A DNA stretch of 54,901 nucleotides, from assembly GCA_002299885.1 (NCBI GenBank), contig DBOB01000008.1, positions 1 through 54,901 on the forward strand, in the 5' to 3' direction. The stretch is from Sediminibacterium sp. UBA657. GTDB taxonomy: Bacteria > Bacteroidota > Bacteroidia > Chitinophagales > Chitinophagaceae. Position 1 is the stretch's first letter. The number at the start of each line of letters is the position of its first letter. A model generated the notes under the pieces. The model searched no databases, was not told the origin of the DNA, and saw nothing but the letters and a program-made list of their open reading frames with translations. The position numbers were made by a program, and so were the translations under genes. This document shows positions 41,823 through 49,763 of this stretch, one piece after another.

Positions 41823-43229
41823 TTAAATTTTTTCTGCCAATACAATGGCGGTCTTTAATGCATTTAATTTATTATTTACTTCTTGTAATTCGCTTTCCGG
41901 ATCACTAGCAGCCACTACTCCTGCACCAGCTTGGTAAGTCAATGTATTTTGCCTGCTCAAAAAAGTACGAATCATGATGGCTTGATTACAACTTCCATTA
42001 AAACCCACAAAACCAATACAACCTCCATAATAAGATCTTTTAGTTGGCTCAATGCTATCTATCAATTGCATTGCTTTAAATTTTGGTGCACCACTCAATG
42101 TGCCTGCAGGAAAAGTTTTCGCTATTAAATGAAATGGGTTGGCATCTTTAGACACCTTGCCTTCTACCTCACTCACCAAATGAATCACATGACTATAATA
42201 ATGCACCTGTCTATAATGTTTCACACGCACTTCGCTACAAACCCTACTTAAATCGTTTCTTGCTAAGTCAACCAACATCACATGCTCTGCATTTTCTTTT
42301 GGATCATTCAATAATGCTTGCGTCCTTTCTGCATCAACGGCTTCATCGCCAGATCTCTTAAATGTTCCAGCGATTGGATGAACCACCGCCTTCCCTTCTT
42401 TGATAATGATTTGCGCTTCTGGAGAAGAACCCATTAATTTATAGTCTCCATAATCAAAAAAGAATAAATAAGGAGAAGGATTGATACTTCTTAAAGTTCT
42501 GTATACGTTGAATTCGTCTCCACCAAATTGTTGTTGAAACCTTCTACTCAATACAATCTGAAACACATCACCACGCATACAATGTTGTATCCCTTTTTGA
42601 ACCGCCGCACGATAGGCTTCATCGGTGTAATTTGAAGATTCTGCACCTACAATACTAAATGGATATTGCGGTACGTCTTTATTTTTGATACAAGACACCA
42701 ATGCATCCAATTCGGAATCTATTCCTTCAATTTTATTTTCGCAGATATATAATTCGTCTTTAAAATGATTGAATGCTATCACATATTGGTATAAGCGATA
42801 ACGCATCAATGGTATCACTGGGGCGCCAGGTTTAAATTCAATCGTATCAAAAAACGGGATGGCATCATAAGTAGTATAGCCATATAATCCCTGTGCAAAA
42901 ACAGCTTCTTTTTGAGCGGATGGCTGCATCTCAAATTGTTGCATGTAGGACCAAATACGGTCAGGTGCATCCTGTACATTTTTAATGACTTCTTTTTGAG
43001 GCTCTTGCTTTGGGTATTTAAATTCAATTTCATTTAAACTAGATATTTCAATCCCTCCAATCGCATTCACTCCAATAAATGAATAACTATTTTCAGCTGC
43101 ATGCGAGTCTGTGCTTTCTAATAATATAGTGTCTCTAAATCGATCTCTCAATCGAAGGTAGATGCCAACTGGCGTAAATGTATCCGCCAACATTGTAGTC
43201 ACCTCCGTTTGTAATAATATTTTTTTCAT
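41823..43229 (-). CDS. trpE: Anthranilate synthase component I
   Basis: A 468-aa chorismate-utilising enzyme making anthranilate. The Trp feedback-site motif LLES is present in DTILLESTDSHAAENSYSF, so allosteric inhibition by Trp is expected in addition to attenuation. The catalytic core has AGTFKRSGDEAVDAERTQ, DLARNDLSRV and TFPAGTLSGAPK. The ATG is 36 nt after the trp attenuator T-run. Confidence 0.97.
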   Translation of the reverse strand: MKKILLQTEVTTMLADTFTPVGIYLRLRDRFRDTILLESTDSHAAENSYSFIGVNAIGGIEISSLNEIEFKYPKQEPQKEVIKNVQDAPDRIWSYMQQFEMQPSAQKEAVFAQGLYGYTTYDAIPFFDTIEFKPGAPVIPLMRYRLYQYVIAFNHFKDELYICENKIEGIDSELDALVSCIKNKDVPQYPFSIVGAESSNYTDEAYRAAVQKGIQHCMRGDVFQIVLSRRFQQQFGGDEFNVYRTLRSINPSPYLFFFDYGDYKLMGSSPEAQIIIKEGKAVVHPIAGTFKRSGDEAVDAERTQALLNDPKENAEHVMLVDLARNDLSRVCSEVRVKHYRQVHYYSHVIHLVSEVEGKVSKDANPFHLIAKTFPAGTLSGAPKFKAMQLIDSIEPTKRSYYGGCIGFVGFNGSCNQAIMIRTFLSRQNTLTYQAGAGVVAASDPESELQEVNNKLNALKTAIVLAEKI

Positions 43230-43265
43230 CTTAGTAGCTTAGTTACTTAGTTTGTGTCATTCGTT

Positions 43266-43299
43266 AAAAAAACAAACCCCGACAGAATCTGTCGGGGTT
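43266..43299 (-). terminator. trp attenuator terminator
   Basis: On the minus strand AACCCCGACAGA and TCTGTCGGGGTT form an inverted repeat around a single A (43299-43275). TG and seven T follow (43272-43266). It lies between the Trp-rich leader frame and trpE. Confidence 0.95.
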
Positions 43300-43366
43300 G
43301 ATGTATAGTTTGACAATTAAGGTCACGACATTACAATACCCCAACGGAGTTTGTATGCCACCACCA
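43291..43366 (-). promoter_or_regulatory. trp attenuator: 1:2 hairpin and 2:3 antiterminator
   Basis: Segment 1 (CATACAAACTCC, 43357-43346) lies right after the three Trp codons (43366-43358). It pairs with GGGGTATTGTAATG (43342-43329), giving 12 bp with two single-A bulges. Segment 2 (GTTGGGGT, 43345-43338) can instead pair with segment 3 (ACCCCGAC, 43298-43291), 8 bp with one G-U pair, which disrupts the terminator. A ribosome stalled at Trp codons would mask segment 1 and favour read-through. The pairings are seen; the mechanism is inferred from the classical trp model. Confidence 0.9.
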
Positions 43367-43387
43367 AAAATTGTTTATTGTTTTCAT
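43331..43387 (-). CDS. trpL: trp operon leader peptide (18 aa)
   Basis: ATG at 43385-43387 and TAA at 43331-43333 encode MKTINNFWWWHTNSVGVL, with three consecutive Trp codons (residues 8-10). Three TGG in a row in an 18-codon frame directly before an attenuator and trpE is decisive. The ATG is 7 nt after TAAATTTG, so the mRNA is probably nearly leaderless. The first residues (MK..N) and the promoter-to-ATG stretch resemble those of the phe leader in this window. Confidence 0.95.
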   Translation of the reverse strand: MKTINNFWWWHTNSVGVL

Positions 43388-43394
43388 TCGTGTA

Positions 43395-43426
43395 CAAATT
43401 TAAGGTATTCGGTATTTTAAACCAAA
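43395..43426 (-). promoter_or_regulatory. trp operon promoter
   Basis: On the minus strand TTTG (43426-43423), a 20-nt spacer and TAAATTTG (43402-43395) match the Bacteroidota -33/-7 consensus. This is the best complete promoter in the window. It sits 33 nt after the hisB stop. Confidence 0.85.
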
Positions 43427-43459
43427 AAAAACCTAATGAAAGGGCTATTAATGCTTAGT

Positions 43460-44590
43460 TTATAAGACCCCCTTGGTGCTTGGTAAAGCATCGCTGGCAG
43501 GATTTCTCTTAACAGCCATTTTGATGGCTTTAGCAAAGGCTTTAAAGATGGCTTCGATCTTATGATGCTCATTCTCTCCCTTACAACTTATATTGATATT
43601 GGCTTTGGCAGCATCGCTAAAGGATTTAAAAAAGTGAAAAAACATCTCGGTTGGCATTTCTCCAATCTTTTCTCGTTTAAATTCTGCGTCCCAAACGATC
43701 CAATTTCTTCCACCAAAATCAATCAAGACTTTTGCTTCTGCCTCATCCATAGGAATGGCAAAGCCATATCTTTCCATCCCTCTTTTGTCTACCAATCCTT
43801 TTGCAAAAGCCTCTCCTAAGGCAATACCCACATCCTCAATGGTGTGGTGTTCGTCTATATGTAAATCACCATCGCACTGAATCTTCATGTCCAAGGCGCC
43901 ATGTCTTGCAATTTGTTCCAACATATGATCAAAAAATCCAAGGCCTGTATAGATGGCTGCTTCGCCCTTTCCATCCAAATTCAATTCAATATGAATTTTT
44001 GTTTCTTTGGTATTTCTTTCGTGTACGACAGTTCTCAATCCAAGTTTCAAGAATTGATATATCTCATCCCAATGATTTGCTTCATAAGCAATAAAAGGTC
44101 TTAAGGCTGTCTCTTGTTCTGCAGTTAAATTATGCAAATTGGATTTTAAATAGATGGCTTTACATCCTAAATTTTTTGCCAATTCAATATCCGACCAACG
44201 GTCTCCAATGACATAGGAAATACTTAAATCAAATTGAGTATCGTTCATCAAATGCTGAACCAATCCTGTTCCTGGCTTTCTAGTTGCTGCGTTGTCTTTA
44301 GCAAATGTGGTGTCAATTAAAATTTCATCAAACACAAAGCCTTCCCCTTTTAAAGTGCGTAGCATTAATTCCTGAAAAGGCTGGAAACTAGACGTTGGAT
44401 AAGCATCCGTACCTAGTCCATCCTGATTTGTCACCATCACTTTAAAATAACCAAATTCATTGGCTATTTTTTGTAAGTTGGAAATCACTCCAGGTACGAA
44501 AATGGTTTTTTCAATATGGTCTATCTGAAAATCAGATGCCGGTTCTTCTAGGACCACACCATCTCTGTCTATGAATAAAATTGGGCGCAT
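43460..44590 (-). CDS. hisB: Bifunctional histidinol-phosphatase/imidazoleglycerol-phosphate dehydratase
   Basis: Steps 6 and 8 of histidine synthesis in one 376-aa protein. Residues 1-165 are a HAD phosphatase with the nucleophile Asp8 and Asp10 in FIDRDGVV. Residues 170-376 are the dehydratase, with the metal-binding DEHHTIEDVG and NEHHKIEAIFKA. It is separated from hisC by the dehydrogenase/cytochrome pair and starts 15 nt after the cytochrome gene. The trp promoter follows immediately, with no terminator of its own. Confidence 0.96.
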   Translation of the reverse strand: MRPILFIDRDGVVLEEPASDFQIDHIEKTIFVPGVISNLQKIANEFGYFKVMVTNQDGLGTDAYPTSSFQPFQELMLRTLKGEGFVFDEILIDTTFAKDNAATRKPGTGLVQHLMNDTQFDLSISYVIGDRWSDIELAKNLGCKAIYLKSNLHNLTAEQETALRPFIAYEANHWDEIYQFLKLGLRTVVHERNTKETKIHIELNLDGKGEAAIYTGLGFFDHMLEQIARHGALDMKIQCDGDLHIDEHHTIEDVGIALGEAFAKGLVDKRGMERYGFAIPMDEAEAKVLIDFGGRNWIVWDAEFKREKIGEMPTEMFFHFFKSFSDAAKANINISCKGENEHHKIEAIFKAFAKAIKMAVKRNPASDALPSTKGVL

Positions 44591-44605
44591 TGTTTAGTTT
44601 TATTT

Positions 44606-45010
44606 TTATTTCTTCTTTTTAGCCGCCTGCACCTGGGCAATCGTCACTGCACTTGCTTTATTGGACCAACTGTTTCTAATATAGGTCAACAAATCTGCTA
44701 TCTCATTGTCTTTTAAATCTGGACTAGCTGTCATGGCATTGCTATAATAAAAACCGTCTAATGCAATACGTTCATTGTATCCGTTGCGGATGATACGCAC
44801 CAATCTAGCTATGTCTTTTCCAACCACATTGGATGCGGCATCTAGTGGTGCATTCATATTTGGCACACCACCACCATCTGCTTGGTGGCAAGCTAAACAT
44901 TTAGCTTCATAAATTTTTTTACCATTTTGCATGTTTTGGGTATTCCCCTGAATACAATAAAACAAGGCTACAACAATCAAGCTGACTATTTTAAATTGCA
45001 TTTTTTGCAT
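44606..45010 (-). CDS. Small c-type cytochrome, exported
   Basis: A 134-aa protein with an N-terminal signal sequence and one haem-binding CLACH (Cys38, Cys41, His42). A methionine around 93 in YYSNAMTASPDL is the likely second axial ligand. It begins 2 nt after the sugar dehydrogenase gene, so it is probably the electron acceptor for that enzyme. Its place inside the his operon is unexpected and has no biochemical link with histidine. Confidence 0.9.
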   Translation of the reverse strand: MQKMQFKIVSLIVVALFYCIQGNTQNMQNGKKIYEAKCLACHQADGGGVPNMNAPLDAASNVVGKDIARLVRIIRNGYNERIALDGFYYSNAMTASPDLKDNEIADLLTYIRNSWSNKASAVTIAQVQAAKKKK

Positions 45011-45012
45011 AC

Positions 45013-46254
45013 TTATTTATTAAAACTGATTTTAAAAATAGCACCCTTACTGTCATCACTCACATATAAACTTCCATCAGGACCTTCTGCTAAACCACAA
45101 GGTCTTGCTTTTGCGCCTCTTGGACTTTTATTGTTATCTGGTCCAGCAAATCCATTGGCAAAAATTTCCCATTCACCAGCAGGCTTGCCATTTTTAAATG
45201 GTACAAATGCAACAAAATAGCCTTCTTGTGGCAATGGTGCTCTGTTCCAAGAACCATGAAATGTAATAAACGCACCTTCTTTATATTTTGCAGGGAATTG
45301 ATTGCCCTTGTAAAATAACAAAGACATTGGAGCCATGTGCGCAGGGAAAGCAACCAAAGGATCTAATGCATTTTTTCCGCCCTCTAATTTTCCATCTCCA
45401 CCATATTCAGGTGAAAGTATTTTTTTCTTTTGGAATGGATCGTAATACACATAAGGCCATCCTGCGTCGTCTCCTTCTTTCATTTCATACATTGTTTCTG
45501 CAGGTAAATCCGCATTTTGTGCATCGGTATACATGGTTGGATAAAATGTATTCAATTGATCGCGGCCATGTTGTGTAACAAATAAACTATTGGTTTGATT
45601 GTTCCAATCTAAACCAATCACATTTCTTAATCCTGTAGCATATCTTTTCCCCTCTGCATAAGATTGATTTTCTTTTTTTCCATCAAACTTCCAGATACCA
45701 CCAGCAGAATCTAATATTGGACAAGGCATCATGCCCTTAGAACCAACAGTTCTATCTTTTTCTTGACATGCATTGGAATAAGCACCAATATTGACATAAA
45801 TATTTCCTTGAGGATCTAAAGTGATTGATTTTGACGCATGTTGTCTTCTGCTATGTAAATTTTGAATGATTGTTTTAGGCGCAGTTGGATTGGTTACTTC
45901 TCCATTGGCATCTAATTGGTATAAATACACTGCGTCATCAGAACTAGCATACAACTGACTTCCTTTTATGTAGATGCCCGTTCCACCATATTTTCCCCAT
46001 CCACTAATTTTTTCTGCAATACCATCTCCGTTAGCATCTTCCATTCTAACAATACTTTGGCCTGCCTTATTTACACTATTTAATTTTGCAAACAAAACTC
46101 CTTTGTCATTGATAGCAATATGTCTTGCAGTACCAATTTGATCTGCAAATAAAGTAGCAGAAAAACCAGTAGGTAATCTTAATCCTGCATTCTCTTGTGC
46201 GTTCGCCGAAAAAGCAAGCACAAAAGCCAATAATAAGTTGCTTAATTTATACAT
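45013..46254 (-). CDS. PQQ-type sorbosone/glucose dehydrogenase-like protein, exported
   Basis: A 413-aa protein with signal peptide MYKLSNLLLAFVLAFSANAQ and a six-bladed beta-propeller of the soluble glucose/sorbosone dehydrogenase family (LPTGFSATLFADQIGTARHIAI, TGLRNVIGLDW, FITFHGSWNR). It probably oxidises a sugar or aldehyde in the periplasm and passes electrons to the cytochrome c encoded next. PQQ dependence is inferred from the family; no pqq genes are in the window. It starts 25 nt after hisC, within the his transcript. Confidence 0.87.
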   Translation of the reverse strand: MYKLSNLLLAFVLAFSANAQENAGLRLPTGFSATLFADQIGTARHIAINDKGVLFAKLNSVNKAGQSIVRMEDANGDGIAEKISGWGKYGGTGIYIKGSQLYASSDDAVYLYQLDANGEVTNPTAPKTIIQNLHSRRQHASKSITLDPQGNIYVNIGAYSNACQEKDRTVGSKGMMPCPILDSAGGIWKFDGKKENQSYAEGKRYATGLRNVIGLDWNNQTNSLFVTQHGRDQLNTFYPTMYTDAQNADLPAETMYEMKEGDDAGWPYVYYDPFQKKKILSPEYGGDGKLEGGKNALDPLVAFPAHMAPMSLLFYKGNQFPAKYKEGAFITFHGSWNRAPLPQEGYFVAFVPFKNGKPAGEWEIFANGFAGPDNNKSPRGAKARPCGLAEGPDGSLYVSDDSKGAIFKISFNK

Positions 46255-46279
46255 GATATTTGATTTTTAATTGAATATT

Positions 46280-47356
46280 TTAGTTTAAAGTTAATTCAAA
46301 TGTATTAGTTATCCATTGATACATGGCATCTACCAATAAAGTATTTTCTTGCTCTGTCCCCACTGTGATCCTAAGGCTGTCTTCACATAATTCCAAAGCA
46401 GATCGATCTCTTACAATAATGCCTTGACTTAATAAGTATTCATACAATTGTCTAGCCTTTGGTATTTTCACTAAAATAAAATTGGTGTCCGAAGGAAAGA
46501 CCTGAATCACATGTGGCATAGACGCTATTACTTGGGCTAGTGCAATACGCATGTCAACAAGAAGTTTGATCATGTCATTCACTTGGCCCACTTCCTCTAA
46601 AGCCTGCAATGCTAATTCTTGGGTGACAATATTGATATTATAGGGTGCTTTCACTTTATTCAAGTACCCAATAATTTGTGGACTCGCAAAACACATGCCT
46701 AGTCTCAGACCCGCCAATCCCCATGCCTTACTCAAAGTTTGCAAGACCACAAGGTTTGGATAGTCTATTAAAGATTGAACAAATGATTTTTGTTTTGAAA
46801 AATTAATATAGGCTTCATCCACCACCACAATACCATTAAAATGATTCAAGATGGTTTCAATATCAATTCTATCTAATGAATTACCTGTTGGATTATTAGG
46901 AGAACAAATCCAAATGATTTTAGTTTGATCGTTGACTAATTGTTCAATATGCGCCAGATTCAATTGATAGTCGGATAATAAGGGCGCATTCTGTACTTGA
47001 ACATCATTGATGTTTGCACTTACTTCATACATTGGATAAGTGGGAGGACAAATAATGATATTGTCTTTTCCTGGTTCGCAAAAAGTTCTAAATAAAATAT
47101 CGATACATTCGTCACTACCATTGCCAATAAAAATTTGATTCGCTGCAATTTGTTTTACAAATGCCAATTTTTCTTTAAGTTTTTGTTGGTAAGGATCAGG
47201 ATACCTGTTGTACCATTTTGTTAATGGCGAACCCAAACTATTTTCGTTGGCATCCAATAAAATTTTAGCTTCCCCTGTATATTCATCCTTAGCAGAAGAA
47301 TACGGCTTCAATGTTTTTATATTCGGCCTCACTAATTTGTCTAATTCAAATGTCAT
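46280..47356 (-). CDS. hisC: Histidinol-phosphate aminotransferase
   Basis: A 358-aa fold-type I PLP enzyme for step 7 of histidine synthesis. PLP-Lys is in LQTLSKAWGLAGLRLG. WICSPNNPTGN and VVDEAYINFS are conserved. It sits 26 nt after hisD, in the usual GDC order. Confidence 0.96.
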   Translation of the reverse strand: MTFELDKLVRPNIKTLKPYSSAKDEYTGEAKILLDANENSLGSPLTKWYNRYPDPYQQKLKEKLAFVKQIAANQIFIGNGSDECIDILFRTFCEPGKDNIIICPPTYPMYEVSANINDVQVQNAPLLSDYQLNLAHIEQLVNDQTKIIWICSPNNPTGNSLDRIDIETILNHFNGIVVVDEAYINFSKQKSFVQSLIDYPNLVVLQTLSKAWGLAGLRLGMCFASPQIIGYLNKVKAPYNINIVTQELALQALEEVGQVNDMIKLLVDMRIALAQVIASMPHVIQVFPSDTNFILVKIPKARQLYEYLLSQGIIVRDRSALELCEDSLRITVGTEQENTLLVDAMYQWITNTFELTLN

Positions 47357-47382
47357 AGTTCACTTTTAAATCCTGCTTAAAA

Positions 47383-48675
47383 TTACATTTTTGATTCTAT
47401 ATCTTTCACTCTAATTGCAACAGCTTGCGCATGGGCTTCTAATTGCTCACCAGACGCCATTTGAATGACTGTTTGTGCTATATTTTTTAACCCCATCTCG
47501 GTCAATTGCTGAAAAGTGATCTTTTTTACAAAACTGTCTACACTCACACCACTATAGGCTTTTGCATAGCCATTGGTAGGCAAAGTGTGGTTGGTGCCAC
47601 TCGCGTAATCTCCCACAGATTCAGGGGAATAATTACCAATAAATACCGATCCAGCATTGATGATTTTTTCGGCAACCACCAAGGCATTGTCCACCGATAA
47701 AATAAGGTGTTCTGGCGCATAAGCATTGATCAATTGAATGGCGTCTTCTCTTGATGCAATTACAATCGCTTTTGAGTGGCCTAATGCTTTGGTTGCAAAA
47801 TCTGCTCTTGGCAAGTCTGCTAATTGTTGTGTTAATTCTAATTGAACTTGTTCTACAATATTACTATTACTTGCTATCAATAATACTTGACTATCTGCAC
47901 CATGTTCTGCCTGTGACAATAAATCTGCTGCTACAAAAGATGGCACTGCTGTTTCATCTGCATAAACACAAACTTCACTTGGACCTGCAGGCATATCAAT
48001 TGCTACCCCTTGTTGTTGGACCAATTGTTTAGCTGCTGTGACGTATTGATTGCCTGGACCAAATATTTTAAATACTTTAGGCACTGTTGCTGTTCCATAA
48101 GCCATAGCTGCAATAGCTTGTGCACCTCCAATGGTATAGATTTGTTGGATGCCTACTAATCCAGCTGCATATAAAATGGCAGGATCAACTGTGCCATCTT
48201 TTCTTGGAGGCGTGCATAAAATCACTTCCTTGCATCCTGCTAATTTAGCTGGAATGCCCAACATTAAAACAGTCGAAAACAAAGGGGCTGTACCACCAGG
48301 AATATAGATGCCCACTTTTTCAATCCCAACAGATTTTCTCCAGCACCATACCCCAGGCATGGTCTCTATTTTTTCCTCCTTCTTTAATTGTGCTTGGTGA
48401 AAAATTTCAATATTCACTTTTGCAGATTGTATAGCAGTTTTAAGTGCAGGTGCAACTAGTGCTTCCGCAGCTTGAATCAATGCAGGATCAATGCATAAAG
48501 ATTTTAATTGCACTTGGTCAAAAGTTGCACTAAATCTCAACAGGGCTGCATCTCCTTCTAAAGCCACAGCATCTAAAATGGACTGTACTTTTGGTAATAA
48601 TTCTGCTGCTTCAAAATTTGGGCGTTGCAACAATGCTTCCCAGTCTTGTTTACTTGGTTCTTCAAATACTTGCAT
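47383..48675 (-). CDS. hisD: Histidinol dehydrogenase
   Basis: Oxidises histidinol to histidine in two NAD-dependent steps. The 430-aa protein has the signature region GPGNQYVTAAKQLV, IDMPAGPSEVCVYAD, LLSQAEHGADSQ with metal-binding His/Gln, and APEHLIL. It begins one base after hisG. Confidence 0.97.
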   Translation of the reverse strand: MQVFEEPSKQDWEALLQRPNFEAAELLPKVQSILDAVALEGDAALLRFSATFDQVQLKSLCIDPALIQAAEALVAPALKTAIQSAKVNIEIFHQAQLKKEEKIETMPGVWCWRKSVGIEKVGIYIPGGTAPLFSTVLMLGIPAKLAGCKEVILCTPPRKDGTVDPAILYAAGLVGIQQIYTIGGAQAIAAMAYGTATVPKVFKIFGPGNQYVTAAKQLVQQQGVAIDMPAGPSEVCVYADETAVPSFVAADLLSQAEHGADSQVLLIASNSNIVEQVQLELTQQLADLPRADFATKALGHSKAIVIASREDAIQLINAYAPEHLILSVDNALVVAEKIINAGSVFIGNYSPESVGDYASGTNHTLPTNGYAKAYSGVSVDSFVKKITFQQLTEMGLKNIAQTVIQMASGEQLEAHAQAVAIRVKDIESKM

Positions 48676-48676
48676 C

Positions 48677-49531
48677 TTATAAAATCATTTTTTCGATAGG
48701 CACTACCAAAATACCTTCGGCACCTAACGCTTTTAATTGTTCAATTAAATTCCAGAAATCTGCTTCTTCAATTACTGTATGCACACTGCTCCAACCTTCT
48801 GTAGCCAATGGTACTATTGTTGGACTTTTCATACCAGGTAGTACTGCAATAATTTTATCTAGTTGTGCATTGGGTGCATTCATTAAAACATATTTGTTCT
48901 TTTTTGCTTTTTTAACCGACTCCATTCGGAATAATAAGCGCTCTAAAATAGGGACCAATTCTGCATTAAGGTTATTACGTTTAATTAAAACCGCCTGAGA
49001 GTTTAATATCGTTTCTGCTTCCTTCAATCCATTCATAAATAAGGTAGATCCACTACTCACTAAATCACATACCACATCGGCTAATCCAATGCCAGGAGCA
49101 ATTTCTACACTACCGCTGATTTCGTGAATTTCTGCTATTATTTGATGTTGGTCTAAGTATTTTTGGACCAATACTGGATAACTTGTCGCAATTTTCTTGC
49201 CTGCTAAAAATTGAGGGCCAGTGAATTCTTCTCCTTTTTGAATGGCAAAACTCAATCTACATTTACCAAATCCAAGTGCATACGCCACTTCTACTTTTTT
49301 TGCTTTTTCATACACCACATTTTCTCCTACAAAACCAATATCTGCCACACCGTCTTGCACATACTGAGGGATATCGTCGTCTCTTAAAAAGAAAACTTCG
49401 ATTGGAAAATTACTCGCATCCGCTTTTAATTGATTAATGCCATTGCTAATATCAATGCCACATTCTTTTAAAAGTTGCATGGAGTCTTGATTTAATCTCC
49501 CTGATTTTTGAATCGCTAATTTTAATCGCAT
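48677..49531 (-). CDS. hisG: ATP phosphoribosyltransferase (long form)
   Basis: First and feedback-controlled step of histidine synthesis. At 284 aa it is the long HisG_L type with a C-terminal regulatory domain, so no HisZ is needed. DVVCDLVSSGSTLFMNGL contains the PRPP-binding stretch. The ATG lies 19 nt after the his attenuator stem. It is the first structural gene of the his operon. Confidence 0.97.
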   Translation of the reverse strand: MRLKLAIQKSGRLNQDSMQLLKECGIDISNGINQLKADASNFPIEVFFLRDDDIPQYVQDGVADIGFVGENVVYEKAKKVEVAYALGFGKCRLSFAIQKGEEFTGPQFLAGKKIATSYPVLVQKYLDQHQIIAEIHEISGSVEIAPGIGLADVVCDLVSSGSTLFMNGLKEAETILNSQAVLIKRNNLNAELVPILERLLFRMESVKKAKKNKYVLMNAPNAQLDKIIAVLPGMKSPTIVPLATEGWSSVHTVIEEADFWNLIEQLKALGAEGILVVPIEKMIL

Positions 49532-49542
49532 ATACTATTTAT

Positions 49543-49578
49543 AAAAATTAAAAGGGCTTACTATGAAGTAAGCCCTTT
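49543..49578 (-). terminator. his attenuator terminator
   Basis: On the minus strand AAAGGGCTTACT (49578-49567) and AGTAAGCCCTTT (49562-49551) form a perfect 12-bp stem with a four-base loop. TAATTTTT follows; the T tract is interrupted by AA, so termination may be somewhat weaker than at phe and trp. Confidence 0.9.
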
Positions 49579-49631
49579 GTTTAATATTGATACATACCAA
49601 CATCTACAGCTTACATATTAGATAGCAGATG
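49568..49631 (-). promoter_or_regulatory. his attenuator: 1:2 hairpin and 2:3 antiterminator
   Basis: Segment 1 CATCTGCT (49631-49624) begins at the last His codon. It pairs with AGATG (49605-49601) and AGC (49611-49609) across a small bulge. Segment 2 GTAAGCT (49614-49608) can instead pair with GGCTTAC (49574-49568) in the terminator's first arm, 7 bp with one G-U. Stalling at His codons would block 1:2 and favour 2:3. The alternative pairs are seen; relative stabilities were not calculated. Confidence 0.82.
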
Positions 49632-49661
49632 AAAATGATGGATATGGTTGTTGAATAACAT
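49611..49661 (-). CDS. hisL: his operon leader peptide (16 aa)
   Basis: ATG at 49659-49661 and TAA at 49611-49613 encode MLFNNHIHHFHLLSNM, with four His in six residues (HIHHFH, 6-11). It lies directly upstream of a terminator hairpin and hisG. The ATG is 4 nt after TAAATTTG, predicting a leaderless message. It is short compared with enterobacterial hisL, which has seven consecutive His. Confidence 0.92.
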   Translation of the reverse strand: MLFNNHIHHFHLLSNM

Positions 49662-49665
49662 GCCG

Positions 49666-49696
49666 CAAATTTACGGCCCTTTTATAAAATCCCCAA
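49666..49696 (-). promoter_or_regulatory. his operon promoter
   Basis: On the minus strand TTG (49696-49694), a 20-nt spacer and TAAATTTG (49673-49666) match the -33/-7 consensus, with the same spacing as the trp promoter. Confidence 0.8.
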
Positions 49697-49763
49697 CTAA
49701 AACAATATAAATGTCCTAATTTTAGTCCTAGCAACTCGCAATTTTAACAAGAACATCCTTTTT

